64,000 nucleotides of DNA from Angustibacter sp049994355 (lineage in GTDB: Bacteria > Actinomycetota > Actinomycetes > Actinomycetales > Angustibacteraceae), in contig NZ_CP188257.1 in NCBI RefSeq assembly GCF_049994355.1, positions 1,674,001 through 1,738,000 of the forward strand. Reading direction: 5' to 3'. Within the stretch, counting starts at the first letter, position 1. Every line of letters starts with the position of its first letter. The notes under the pieces are model-generated. The model ran no database searches. It saw only the letters and a program-made list of their open reading frames with translations, and was not told where the DNA came from. Position numbers and translations under genes: made by a program. This document shows, piece by piece, positions 34,046-42,664 of the stretch.

Positions 34046-34058
34046 GGCGGTGATGCTA
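34046..34058 (-). promoter_or_regulatory. -10 element of a leaderless DUF3097 promoter
   Basis: On the minus strand TAGCAT (34053-34058) ends seven bases before the GTG start. This spacing is standard for actinobacterial leaderless genes, and no ribosome-binding site is present. Confidence 0.5.
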
Positions 34059-34215
34059 GTGGTCGAGCAGGATCCGACCAGGTCCGGTGACGGGGTGGGG
34101 CGCCAGGACGCCCAAGGGCTCCCAGCGGCGAGGACCCGGTCGATCCCTGTCGCCGGTGGCTCGCGCCGGGCGTGGGCGCCCAGGTCGAGGGCACGGTGGG
34201 CGGCGAGGACGTAGA

Positions 34216-34242
34216 CTGGCACTCGCGCTGTTTGAGTGCCAG
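34216..34242. promoter_or_regulatory. CIRCE element (HrcA operator) before hrcA
   Basis: CTGGCACTC and GAGTGCCAG are perfect 9-bp inverted repeats separated by exactly nine bases. This is the CIRCE architecture (consensus arms TTAGCACTC and GAGTGCTAA). TAGACT at 34212-34217 could be a -10 box overlapping the left arm. HrcA bound here would repress hrcA-dnaJ at normal temperature. Confidence 0.92.
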
Positions 34243-34274
34243 GTTGCTTCGAGACCGACGACGCGGAGGTGTGG

Positions 34275-35294
34275 ATGAGTGACGAGCGACGGCTCGCCGT
34301 GCTGCGCGCCATCGTCGAGGACTACGTCGAGACCCGTGAGCCCGTCGGTTCCAAGGCGCTGGTCGAGCGGCACCGCCTCGGCGTGTCGAGCGCGACCATC
34401 CGCAACGACATGGCGGCTCTGGAGGACGAGGGCCTGATCACCCAGCCGCACACCAGCGCCGGCCGGGTGCCGACCGACGCCGGCTACCGGATGTTCGTCG
34501 ACCGGCTGTCCGCCTTCAAACCCATGTCCGGCCCCGAGCGGCAGGCGATCTCCGGCTTCCTCGCCGGTGCCGTCGACCTGGACGACGTGGTGGACCGCAC
34601 CGTGCGGCTGATGGCTTCGCTGACCCACCAGGTCGCGGTCATGCAGTACCCGTCGCTGACCCGCTCGACCGTGCGGCACATCGAGCTGGTCCCGATCGGC
34701 CAGCAGCGGCTGCTGGTCGTGCTCATCGCCGGCACCGGTCGGGTGGAGCAGCGGGTGCTGGAGACGGAGAACCCGCTGGACGAGAGCGTGCTCGGTGAGA
34801 TCCGTGCCCGGATCAACGCCGAGTCGGCCGGCCGCCAGCTGACCGACGCGGCAGCCCGGCTGCAGCAGCTCCCCGAGCAGCTGCCGGTGGAGGACCGCGA
34901 GCTGGTGCGCTCGGTCGTCCGGGCGCTGGACGACGCCCTCATTGAGGAGCGGGAGGAGCGGGTGGTGCTCGCCGGGGCCGCCAACCTGACCCGGTTCGGC
35001 CAGGACTTCCCGGACAGCATCGGACCGGTGCTGGACGCGCTCGAGGAGCACGTCGTGCTGCTACGGCTGCTCGGTGAGCTCTCGCACGACCCCAACGCAG
35101 TCGCCGTCCGGATCGGCAGCGAGCTCGAGTACGAGGGCCTGCAGGGAACCTCAGTGGTCTCCAGCGGCTACGGCGGTGGGCAGGACGTGGTGGCCGCCCT
35201 CGGCGTCCTCGGCCCGACCCGGATGGACTACCCGACCACGATGGCCACGGTGCGCGCGGTGGCCCGCTACGTCTCCCGGGCGCTCGACGGGTAA
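34275..35294 (+). CDS. hrcA: Heat-inducible transcription repressor HrcA
   Basis: A 339-residue repressor of class I heat-shock genes. The winged-helix DNA-binding domain is at the start (ERRLAVLRAIVEDYVETREPVGSKAL, then GVSSATIRNDMAALEDEGLI). The GAF-like and HrcA-specific regions end in LGPTRMDYPTTMATVRAVARYVSRAL. GroEL normally keeps HrcA active. The ATG has GGAGGTG close upstream. It is co-transcribed with dnaJ and self-controlled by the CIRCE element. Confidence 0.95.
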   Translation: MSDERRLAVLRAIVEDYVETREPVGSKALVERHRLGVSSATIRNDMAALEDEGLITQPHTSAGRVPTDAGYRMFVDRLSAFKPMSGPERQAISGFLAGAVDLDDVVDRTVRLMASLTHQVAVMQYPSLTRSTVRHIELVPIGQQRLLVVLIAGTGRVEQRVLETENPLDESVLGEIRARINAESAGRQLTDAAARLQQLPEQLPVEDRELVRSVVRALDDALIEEREERVVLAGAANLTRFGQDFPDSIGPVLDALEEHVVLLRLLGELSHDPNAVAVRIGSELEYEGLQGTSVVSSGYGGGQDVVAALGVLGPTRMDYPTTMATVRAVARYVSRALDG

Positions 35295-35355
35295 CCCGTT
35301 ACCGCCCGCCCAGCCGGCCTCGCCCGGCACCATCCCGAACGGACGAAGAGGACCC

Positions 35356-36477
35356 TTGAGCGACCACTACGAGACCCTCGGCGTCGCCCGTGACGCCACG
35401 CCGGAGGAGATCAAGAAGGCCTACCGCAGGCTGGCCCGCAAGCTGCACCCCGACGTCAACCCCGGGCCTGAGGCGGAGGACCAGTTCAAGTCGGTCAGCG
35501 CCGCCTACGACGTGCTCAGCGACGCCGGCAAGCGTGCGAGCTACGACCGTGGCGGCGACGCGTTCGCGGGGGCGGCCGGCGGGTTCGGCCAGGGCTTCTC
35601 GTTCACGGACATCATGGACGCCTTCTTCGGCGGTCAGGGCGGCGCCGAGCGCGGGCCGCGCTCGCGCCAGCGCCGCGGTCAGGATGCCTTGATCCGGGTG
35701 CAGATCGACCTGCGGGACGCCGTGTTCGGCAGCGAGAAGGAGATCTCGGTCGACACGGCCGTCGGCTGCCCGACCTGCGACGGTCTTGGCGCGCAGCCGG
35801 GCACCGGCACCCGCACCTGCGACGTCTGCGGCGGACGCGGCCAGGTGCAGCAGGTTCAACGATCGTTCATGGGCAACGTGATGACCTCGCGGCCATGCGC
35901 CACCTGCCAGGGCTACGGCTCGGTCATCGCGCAACCGTGCGTTCAGTGCTCCGGCGAGGGCCGGGTGCGCTCGCGGCGCACCATGACGCTGCGCATCCCC
36001 GCCGGTGTCGACAACGGCACCCGCATCCAGCTCAGCGGCGAGGGCGAGGTCGGCGCCGGGAACGGACCGGCGGGCGATCTGTACGTCGAGATCGCGGTCG
36101 CTAACCACCCGACGTTCGTCCGGCGCGGCGACGACCTGCACGCCACGGTCGCGCTGCCGATGACGGCTGCGGCGCTGGGCACCAGCGTCACGCTCGACAC
36201 GCTGGACGGCGACCAGACCCTCGACGTCGCAGCGGGAACGCAGTCCGGCCAGGTGACCACGATGCGTGGTCTCGGCGTGACCCGGCTGCGCGGTATGGGG
36301 CGCGGCGACCTGATCGTGCACGTCGAGGTCAACACCCCCAAGAACCTGGACGAAGAGCAGCGGGCGCTGCTGACCCAGCTCGCCAGGCTCCGTGACGAGG
36401 AGCGCCCGGAGGGTCGGCTGGCCTCGCACGGCAGCGGTCTGTTCGGCCGGCTGAAGGACGCGCTCAGTGGCAAGTGA
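35356..36477 (+). CDS. dnaJ: Chaperone protein DnaJ
   Basis: A 373-residue Hsp40 co-chaperone of DnaK. The J domain (residues 1-70) contains the HPD motif in RKLHPDVNPG. A Gly/Phe-rich linker (GGFGQGFSFTD) and four CxxCxGxG-type zinc knuckles (CPTCDGLG, CDVCGGRG, CATCQGYG, CVQCSGEG) follow, then the substrate-binding C-terminal domains. It is a DnaJ2-type gene next to hrcA. The start is TTG with GAAGAGGA upstream. Confidence 0.95.
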   Translation: MSDHYETLGVARDATPEEIKKAYRRLARKLHPDVNPGPEAEDQFKSVSAAYDVLSDAGKRASYDRGGDAFAGAAGGFGQGFSFTDIMDAFFGGQGGAERGPRSRQRRGQDALIRVQIDLRDAVFGSEKEISVDTAVGCPTCDGLGAQPGTGTRTCDVCGGRGQVQQVQRSFMGNVMTSRPCATCQGYGSVIAQPCVQCSGEGRVRSRRTMTLRIPAGVDNGTRIQLSGEGEVGAGNGPAGDLYVEIAVANHPTFVRRGDDLHATVALPMTAAALGTSVTLDTLDGDQTLDVAAGTQSGQVTTMRGLGVTRLRGMGRGDLIVHVEVNTPKNLDEEQRALLTQLARLRDEERPEGRLASHGSGLFGRLKDALSGK

Positions 36478-36495
36478 GCTGAGGGTGCGCGGCCG

Positions 36496-37239
36496 TTGAG
36501 CGCGCCGCTGTTCCTGCTCGAGCCGGACGCCCTGCAGGGCGTCCGGCTCGGCGCCAGCGTGCTGCTCGGTGGCCCGGAGGGCCGGCACGCGGCGACCGTA
36601 CGACGGATCGTGGTCGGCGAGCGGGTGGACGTCGCTGACGGCTCCGGTGCGCTGGCCCGCTGCACGGTGACCGCGGTCGGCCGGGACGAGCTCACCCTGC
36701 GGGTCGACGAGCGGGAGGACGTGCCTGAGCCGGCCCCTCGGTTCGTTCTGGTCCAGGCGCTGGCGAAGGGCGAGCGCGACGACCTTGCCATCGAGGCGGC
36801 CACCGAGCTGGGTGTCGACGAGGTGGTGCCCTGGCAGGCGGAGCGCAGCGTCGTGGTGTGGCGCGGCGAGCGGGGCGTGCGGTCGCATCGCAAGTGGGAG
36901 CAGACCGTGCGGGCGGCCGCCAAGCAGTCGCGCCGGGCGCGGGTGCCGAAGGTCGGTGACCTGGTGGACCGCGAGGGGCTGGTGGCGCGGGTCGGCGCCG
37001 CGACCCTGGCTGTCGTGCTGCACGAGGAGGCGACCCTGCCGCTGGCGGCGCTGGACGTACCGAGCATCGGCGAGGTGCTCCTGGTGGTGGGGCCAGAGGG
37101 CGGCATCACGCCGGACGAGGTCGACGCGATGGCTCTGGTGGGGGCCACCACCTGCCGGATCGGCCGCGAGGTGCTGCGCTCCTCGACCGCTGGGCCGGCG
37201 GCGCTGTCGGTGCTCAGCGCGGCGATGCGCTGGCGCTGA
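36496..37239 (+). CDS. rsmE: 16S rRNA m3U1498 methyltransferase
   Basis: A 247-residue SPOUT methyltransferase that methylates N3 of U1498 in helix 44 of 16S rRNA. An N-terminal PUA-like domain (GPEGRHAATVRRIVVGERVDV) is followed by the SPOUT knot. The SAM site is VVGPEGGITPDEVD and the knot end is GREVLRSSTAGPAALSVL. The start is TTG, close to the dnaJ stop. The dnaJ-rsmE order is conserved in actinobacteria. Confidence 0.95.
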   Translation: MSAPLFLLEPDALQGVRLGASVLLGGPEGRHAATVRRIVVGERVDVADGSGALARCTVTAVGRDELTLRVDEREDVPEPAPRFVLVQALAKGERDDLAIEAATELGVDEVVPWQAERSVVVWRGERGVRSHRKWEQTVRAAAKQSRRARVPKVGDLVDREGLVARVGAATLAVVLHEEATLPLAALDVPSIGEVLLVVGPEGGITPDEVDAMALVGATTCRIGREVLRSSTAGPAALSVLSAAMRWR

Positions 37240-37320
37240 GCCCAGCTGACATCCGCCCGCCACGGGTCGTCGGACTCCTGCCGTTGACCTGACGGACACC
37301 TGACGGAGGCATCCCCGCGA

Positions 37321-37349
37321 TTGCCGTTGTCGGTGGTGGTTGATAGGCA
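37321..37349 (+). promoter_or_regulatory. Candidate promoter of the egt operon
   Basis: TTGCCG (37321-37326) and TAGGCA (37344-37349) are spaced by 17 bases. This would start transcription about 70 bases before the egtA ATG. Weak matches; no operator was recognised. Confidence 0.35.
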
Positions 37350-37425
37350 TGGTCCCGACGCACGACGGCCGGTCACCGACGACCTGCCGGACCTTGTCCA
37401 ACACCGGACGGCCGGGGGGCCCGCG

Positions 37426-38697
37426 ATGGCGACCGAGAGCTTCCTGGGTGCCGCGACGACGGATCCGCGCGGTGCACTCGGGGTGGACGAGGTGCGCGAG
37501 CACGTCGCCAGCCTCGCGCTGCGCGACGACCGCCCGGTGGGCACCTCCCGGGTCGGCCTCGAGCTGGAGTCGCATCTGGTCGACCTGGTGGCACCGGACT
37601 GCCGACCTAGCTGGGACGAGATCGGCGCGGCGCTGGCGGACCTGCCGCTGATGCCTGGGGGTAGCGGGGTCAGCGTGGAGCCTGGCGGCCAGGTCGAGCT
37701 GTCCGGGCCTGCGACGTCCGACGTGGTGCGGGCCGTACAGGCGCTCCGGTCCGACCACCGGGTGCTGCGCACCCACCTGCGGCAGAGCGGGTTGGCGCTT
37801 TCCCTGGCGGGTACGGATCCGGTTCGCCCCGCGCTCCGGGTGAACCCAGGTCCGCGGTACGTGGCGATGGAGGAGCACTGGCGCGCCACCGGCCAGAGCG
37901 CCGCCGGGCTCGCGATGATGTGCTCGACCGCATCGGTCCAGGTGAACCTCGATGCCGGGCCGCGCTCAGGTTGGGCCCAGCGCACCGAGCTGGCGCACCT
38001 GCTCGGTCCGGTCCTGGTGGCGGTCTCGGCCTGCTCACCGTGGCTGACCGGTCGGGCGACCGGCTGGCGTTCGGCTCGCCAGCGCGTCTGGGGCGACCTC
38101 GACGTGCTGCGCTGCGGGCCCTTGCGCGGTGGTCCGGACCCGGCGGTGGAGTGGGCCGGCTACGCCCTCGAGGCCCCGGTGATGCTGGTCGGCTCGGCCG
38201 CGGGGATGGCCGCCGTGCGCAGCAGGGTGTCGATGCGTGAGTGGATCCGCGGTGACGTGCTGCTCGACGGGCGAAGACCGACGCTGGTCGACGTCGACCA
38301 GCACCTGACCACGCTGTTCCCGCCTGCTCGGCTGCGCGGCTGGATCGAGGTGCGCTACCTCGATGCCGCGCCCGTGCGGTGGTGGCCCGCGCTGGTGGCC
38401 GTGCTGGTCACGCTGATGGACGTGCCCGCCGCCGCCGACCGTGCGGCGCAGCTGACCGAGCCGGTGCGTCGGGAGTGGACGGCGGCCGCGCGGGACGGCC
38501 TGGCGCACCCGGAAATCGCCCGGGCCGCCCGGGCCTGCCTGGAGCTGGCGGGGCAGCACTGCCCGGACGAGCTGGTGCCGGACGTCGCCAGGCTGGCGGA
38601 CCTGGTCGGCGCAGGCAGGTCGCCGGGCGATGAGCTGGCCGACCTGGCCACCCGGTCCGGGCCGCGAGCCGCACTGCTGGAGGACTGCGATGCGTGA
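37426..38697 (+). CDS. egtA: Ergothioneine biosynthesis glutamate-cysteine ligase EgtA
   Basis: A 423-residue ATP-dependent ligase that makes gamma-glutamylcysteine, the sulfur donor for EgtB. Family segments include VGLELESHLVDLV and the metal/substrate loop SVEPGGQVELSGP. MEEHWRATGQSAAGLAMMCSTASVQVNLD follows. The ATG has a GGGGGG run eight bases upstream; more upstream in-frame starts would overlap the likely promoter. First of four overlapping egt genes. Confidence 0.92.
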   Translation: MATESFLGAATTDPRGALGVDEVREHVASLALRDDRPVGTSRVGLELESHLVDLVAPDCRPSWDEIGAALADLPLMPGGSGVSVEPGGQVELSGPATSDVVRAVQALRSDHRVLRTHLRQSGLALSLAGTDPVRPALRVNPGPRYVAMEEHWRATGQSAAGLAMMCSTASVQVNLDAGPRSGWAQRTELAHLLGPVLVAVSACSPWLTGRATGWRSARQRVWGDLDVLRCGPLRGGPDPAVEWAGYALEAPVMLVGSAAGMAAVRSRVSMREWIRGDVLLDGRRPTLVDVDQHLTTLFPPARLRGWIEVRYLDAAPVRWWPALVAVLVTLMDVPAAADRAAQLTEPVRREWTAAARDGLAHPEIARAARACLELAGQHCPDELVPDVARLADLVGAGRSPGDELADLATRSGPRAALLEDCDA

Positions 38698-40012
38698 GCT
38701 GCTCGCCCGCGACCTCGAGCGGGCCCGGGTTCGCACCCTGCGCCTGACCGACCTCGACGAGCCAGAGCTGGTCCGCCAGCACGACCCGCTGATGAGCCCG
38801 CTGGTGTGGGACCTCGCGCACATCGGCCAGCAGGAGGACCTCTGGCTGCTCCGCGGTGGCAACGCCGGGGAGCCAGGGCTGCTGCCGCCGGACGTCGAGC
38901 AGCTCTACGACGCCTTCAAGCACCGGCGCTCCGACCGACCGTCGCTGCCGCTGCTGCCGCCGGTGCGGGCGCGCTCGTTCTGCACCGAGGTCCGCGGCCG
39001 GGTGCTCGACCGGTTAGAGCGCGCGGACGAGGAACGGCTCTTCCCCTACGGCATGGTCGTCCAGCACGAGCAGCAGCACGACGAGACGATGCTCGCCGCC
39101 CTCCAGCTGCGCCAGGGCCCGCCGGTTCTCGGCCCTGGCACGGCGCTGCCGTCAGGGCGGCCACTGCGGCTGGCGCCGGTCGGCGACGAGGCGGGAGCGG
39201 GGGGCTTGCAGAGGTGGCGCTCGGCGCTCAGCGACTCCTGCCTCGTCCCGGCCAGCGAGTTCGTGCTGGGCGTCGACCTGGCCCATGAGCCCTTCTCACT
39301 CGACAACGAGCGTCCGGCGCACGTCGTCCACGTGCCGGCGTTCCGGATCGGACGGGTGCCGGTGACCAACGCGCAGTGGCGCGAGTTCATCGCCGACGGC
39401 GGGTACCAGCAGCCTCGGTGGTGGTCCGGGCGCGGCTGGCAGCACCGGGTGAGCACGGGGGTGAGCGCGCCGATGAGCTGGTTGCCGGACGGCAGCCGGG
39501 TGCGCTTCGGCCTCATCGAGGACGTCCCGCCGGACGAGCCGGTCCAGCACGTCTCGTACTTCGAGGCACAGGCCTTCGCCGCCTGGGCGGGCGCCCGGCT
39601 GCCGACCGAGGTCGAGTGGGAGAAAGCCTGCGCCTGGGACCCGGTCGCCGGGCAGCGGCGGCGCTGGCCCTGGGGATCGGCCGAGCCGACCGCCGAGCTG
39701 GCGAACCTCGGCGGGGACGCGTTGCGACCGGCCTCGGTGGGTGCCTATCCCGCCGGTGCCTCCGCGTACGGCGTGGAGCAGCTCATCGGCGAGGTGTGGG
39801 AGTGGACGTCGTCGCCGTTCGTCGCCTACCCCGGCTTCTCGCCGATGCTCTACGACACGTACAGCTCGCCGTTCTTCGGCGGCGACTTCCGGGTGCTGCG
39901 CGGCGGGTCCTGGGCGGTGGCGCCCAGCACCGTGCGGCCCTCGTTCCGCAACTGGGACCTACCAGTGCGACGCCAGATCTTCACCGGCCTGCGACTCGCC
40001 TGGGACGCCTGA
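38690..40012 (+). CDS. egtB: Hercynine oxygenase / sulfoxide synthase EgtB
   Basis: A 440-residue non-heme iron enzyme that joins gamma-glutamylcysteine (or Cys) to hercynine with O2. The N-terminal DinB-like domain supplies iron ligands His44 (DLAHIGQQE), His126 and His130 (QHEQQHDETM). The C-terminal part is a formylglycine-generating-enzyme fold (TNAQWREFIADGGY, LPTEVEWEKAC, FRVLRGGSWAVAP). The start overlaps the egtA stop and has GGAGGA upstream. Confidence 0.95.
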   Translation: MRELLARDLERARVRTLRLTDLDEPELVRQHDPLMSPLVWDLAHIGQQEDLWLLRGGNAGEPGLLPPDVEQLYDAFKHRRSDRPSLPLLPPVRARSFCTEVRGRVLDRLERADEERLFPYGMVVQHEQQHDETMLAALQLRQGPPVLGPGTALPSGRPLRLAPVGDEAGAGGLQRWRSALSDSCLVPASEFVLGVDLAHEPFSLDNERPAHVVHVPAFRIGRVPVTNAQWREFIADGGYQQPRWWSGRGWQHRVSTGVSAPMSWLPDGSRVRFGLIEDVPPDEPVQHVSYFEAQAFAAWAGARLPTEVEWEKACAWDPVAGQRRRWPWGSAEPTAELANLGGDALRPASVGAYPAGASAYGVEQLIGEVWEWTSSPFVAYPGFSPMLYDTYSSPFFGGDFRVLRGGSWAVAPSTVRPSFRNWDLPVRRQIFTGLRLAWDA

Positions 40013-40705
40013 ATGTGCCGCCACCTGGGTTGGCTCGGTGCGCCGCGCACGCTGCACGAGCTCGTGCTGGCCGGCCCGCACTCGCTGCTGGTGCAGTCCT
40101 ACCGGCCGCGCCGGCAGCGCTTCGGCCTGGTGAACGCCGACGGCTGGGGGGTCGGCTTCAGCGGCCCGGACGGCGAGCCGGCCCGCTGGCGCTCGACCCG
40201 ACCGTTGTGGCAGGACGCGTCGTTCGCCTCCGTGGCTACGGCGCTTCGCTCGGGGCTGGTGGTCGCGGCGGTCCGTTCGGCCACCGAGGGCATGCCGATC
40301 GACGAGAGCGCCACCGCCCCGTTCCTGCACGACGGCTGGCTGGTGTCGCACAACGGGCGGGTGGAGCGCTCCGTGCTGCCGGTCCGGCCGGACGCCGAGT
40401 CGCTCTGCGACTCGGCGCTGCTGGCCGCCCACGTGGTGGCCGAGGGGGTTGACCGGATCGCCGACACCTTGCTGAAGGTGGCGGCGGACGACCCCGGCGC
40501 CCGGCTCAACCTGCTGCTCGCCCGCCCGGGTCGGCTGATCGCCACCACCTACGGCGACACGTTGTCCCGTATCTGCACCGACGCCGGGACGCTCCTGGCT
40601 AGTGAGCCGCTCGACGACGACGAGCGCTGGACCGACGTGCCAGATCGGCACGTCGTCGAGGTGACGCCGGCCGGGCTCACCGTGACCCCGCTGGAGAGCC
40701 CATGA
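40013..40705 (+). CDS. egtC: Gamma-glutamyl-hercynylcysteine sulfoxide hydrolase EgtC
   Basis: A 230-residue class II glutamine-amidotransferase-fold (Ntn) hydrolase that removes glutamate from the EgtB product. The catalytic Cys2 follows the initiator (MCRHLGWLG). Conserved NADGWGVGF, VRSATEGMPIDESATAPF and VSHNGRVE segments are present. The start directly abuts the egtB stop. Confidence 0.95.
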   Translation: MCRHLGWLGAPRTLHELVLAGPHSLLVQSYRPRRQRFGLVNADGWGVGFSGPDGEPARWRSTRPLWQDASFASVATALRSGLVVAAVRSATEGMPIDESATAPFLHDGWLVSHNGRVERSVLPVRPDAESLCDSALLAAHVVAEGVDRIADTLLKVAADDPGARLNLLLARPGRLIATTYGDTLSRICTDAGTLLASEPLDDDERWTDVPDRHVVEVTPAGLTVTPLESP

Positions 40706-41670
40706 GCATCACCGTCCAGAGCCACCTGGCCGGCACCGACCGTGCGCAGGCCTTGGCCGACGACGTCCGCAGCGGGCTGACCGCCAGCCCGAAGTCGTTG
40801 CCGCCCAAGTGGTTCTACGACGAGCGGGGGAGCGCGTTGTTCGACGAGATCACCCGTCTGCCTGAGTACTACCCGACGGACGCGGAGCGATCGGTGCTGC
40901 GTGAGCGGGCGGCCGAGATCGTCGCGCGGTCGGGCGCCGACACGCTCGTCGAGCTCGGTAGCGGGACGTCCGAGAAGACTCGCCTGCTGCTCGACGCGTT
41001 CGCCGCGGCCGGCCGGCTGGAGCGCTTCGTGCCGTTCGACGTCGATCCCACGATCCTTCAGCAGGCGGGGGAGGCGGTTGCCGCCGAGTATCCCGGCACG
41101 CAGGTGCAGGCGGTGGCCGGCGACTTCGAGCGGCACCTGGACCGGCTCCCGGTGACCGGGCATCGGCTGGTGGCGTTCCTGGGGTCGACCATCGGCAACC
41201 TGGAGCCGCGCCCGCGGGCTCAGTTCCTGACAGCGATCGCGGCGGGCTTACGTCCGGGCGACGCGTTCCTGCTGGGCACTGACCTGGTCAAGGAGCCCGG
41301 CCGGCTGGTCGCGGCCTACGACGACGCGGCCGGCGTGACCGCACAGTTCAACAAGAACGTGCTGCGGGTCGTCAACCGCGAACTGGCTGCGGACTTCGAC
41401 CTGGACGGGTTCGAGCACGTCGCGCGCTGGGACGAGCGGGACGAGTGGATGGAGATGCTGCTGCGGTCGGTCCGCGCCCAGACCGTGCGAGTCGGCGCCC
41501 TCGACCTGCAGGTCGAGTTCGCGGCCGGCGAGCTGATGCGCACCGAGGTCTCGGCGAAGTTCCGGCAGTCCGGCGTCCGCCGCGAGCTGGCCGCGGCCGG
41601 GCTCGAGACGCAGGCCTGGTGGACGGACCCGCGCGGGGACTTCGCGGTGTCGCTCAGCACGCTGCGCTGA
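40702..41670 (+). CDS. egtD: L-histidine N-alpha-methyltransferase EgtD
   Basis: A 322-residue SAM-dependent enzyme that trimethylates histidine to hercynine. Family motifs are PPKWFYDERGSALFDEIT and EYYPTDAE, the SAM loop LVELGSGTSEKTRLLL, and STIGNLEPRPRAQFL, ending with the substrate loop EVSAKFR. ATGA overlap with egtC. No egtE (PLP-dependent C-S lyase) follows; the next gene is on the other strand, so the last step must be encoded elsewhere. Confidence 0.95.
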   Translation: MSITVQSHLAGTDRAQALADDVRSGLTASPKSLPPKWFYDERGSALFDEITRLPEYYPTDAERSVLRERAAEIVARSGADTLVELGSGTSEKTRLLLDAFAAAGRLERFVPFDVDPTILQQAGEAVAAEYPGTQVQAVAGDFERHLDRLPVTGHRLVAFLGSTIGNLEPRPRAQFLTAIAAGLRPGDAFLLGTDLVKEPGRLVAAYDDAAGVTAQFNKNVLRVVNRELAADFDLDGFEHVARWDERDEWMEMLLRSVRAQTVRVGALDLQVEFAAGELMRTEVSAKFRQSGVRRELAAAGLETQAWWTDPRGDFAVSLSTLR

Positions 41671-41703
41671 GCGCGCGCTCGGACCTCGGCTGAGCACGCC
41701 GGC

Positions 41704-42563
41704 TCAACGGACCACGAACACCCTGGTGTCCTCGCGGTCCGGGCCCTGCCCGGACGCCGGCGGGTCGAAGGCCCGGAAGGTGTAGCTTCCGGGGGCGAGG
41801 TCGCCGAGGTCGACCGTCCAGCTGCCGCGCTCGGGGCAGGCGATGCTGGCAGTGGTGTGGCCGGACCGTACAACCTGCGAGCCGGAAAACAGCTGCCAGG
41901 CCACGTTCGCCTCGAAGGTGCAGGCTGAGCCTTGGACCGTGACGGGTGAGCCGACCACCTGGCCCTCCCCGGGGGTCTGGACCCAGATCGAGCCGAGGAC
42001 CTCGTACGCCGGGTCCGTGCGGTGCAGGACACTGCCCACGGGGAGCTGGTCGAAGAGCTTGCCCGGCCGTCCGTCGGCGTGGCTCTTCACAGCCCCACGG
42101 CTGATCTGCAGGGCCTGGGCGATCTCGCCCTCGGACATCCCCAGGTGGTACCGCAGGACCAGTACCTCACGTTGCCGGGTGGGCAGCTGGGCAGCTGGGC
42201 GAGCGCGGCGTTCACGGCGGCGAGCGAGCGGGTGCCAGCGGCCGTGGGGCCACCCGCCTGCGTCCATCGATGCCGCACGGTCCGCCGCCGCAGTGCGCTT
42301 CGCGAGCCGTTGACCACCGCGACCCGCAGATAGGCCAGGGCCTGGTCGTGGTCCGACATCCGGCGCCAGCGGCGGTGCACGGCGATGAACGCGTCCTGGA
42401 CGACCTCCTCGGCCACCGCCTGGTCCCGCACCAACAGGTAGGAAAGCCGGACGAGCGAGCGCCAGTGCGCCCGGTAGAGCTCGGTCAGGGCCTCGTCGGC
42501 GGTCCAGCGCGTGCTCTCCTCGGGCAGCGGCGAGGCGGATGCGGCGACCTGGTCCGAGGTCAT
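41704..42563 (-). pseudogene. ECF sigma factor fused to Gmad2 domain, frameshifted by an 8-bp duplication
   Basis: The N-terminal frame from the ATG at 42563 (GGAGGTGA upstream) encodes sigma region 2 (LTELYRAHWRSLVRLSYLLV, EEVVQDAFIAVHRRW). After ALAQLP it runs out of frame. The other frame continues with region 4 (TRQREVLVLRYHLGMSEGEI, LQISRGAVKSHA). A Gmad2-like domain then begins VQTPGEGQVVGSPVTVQG and runs to the stop. The frame change falls exactly in two tandem copies of GGGCAGCT. Removing one copy joins ALAQLP-TRQREV in frame and gives a 283-residue protein. The final helix of region 4 and any membrane anchor between sigma and Gmad2 parts also seem lost. It could be a decaying gene, a slippage switch or a sequencing error. 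Confidence 0.8.
42181..42196. repeat. 8-bp tandem duplication GGGCAGCT x2
   Basis: Two perfect head-to-tail copies are followed by GGGC, the start of a third. Eight is not a multiple of three, so copy number sets the reading frame of the sigma gene. Confidence 0.9.
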
Positions 42564-42652
42564 CACCGTCACCTCCGGTCCTGGGCTGAGCAGCGCTGCC
42601 ATGGTGTTGACACGCGCGAGGTCGCGCAATGGTTGTCCGGCGCGCACACCGG

Positions 42653-42664
42653 TAACCTCGCCGG
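42653..42664 (+). promoter_or_regulatory. -10 element of a leaderless HIT gene promoter
   Basis: TAACCT (42653-42658) ends six bases before the GTG start, a leaderless arrangement. No Shine-Dalgarno sequence precedes the start. Confidence 0.45.
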
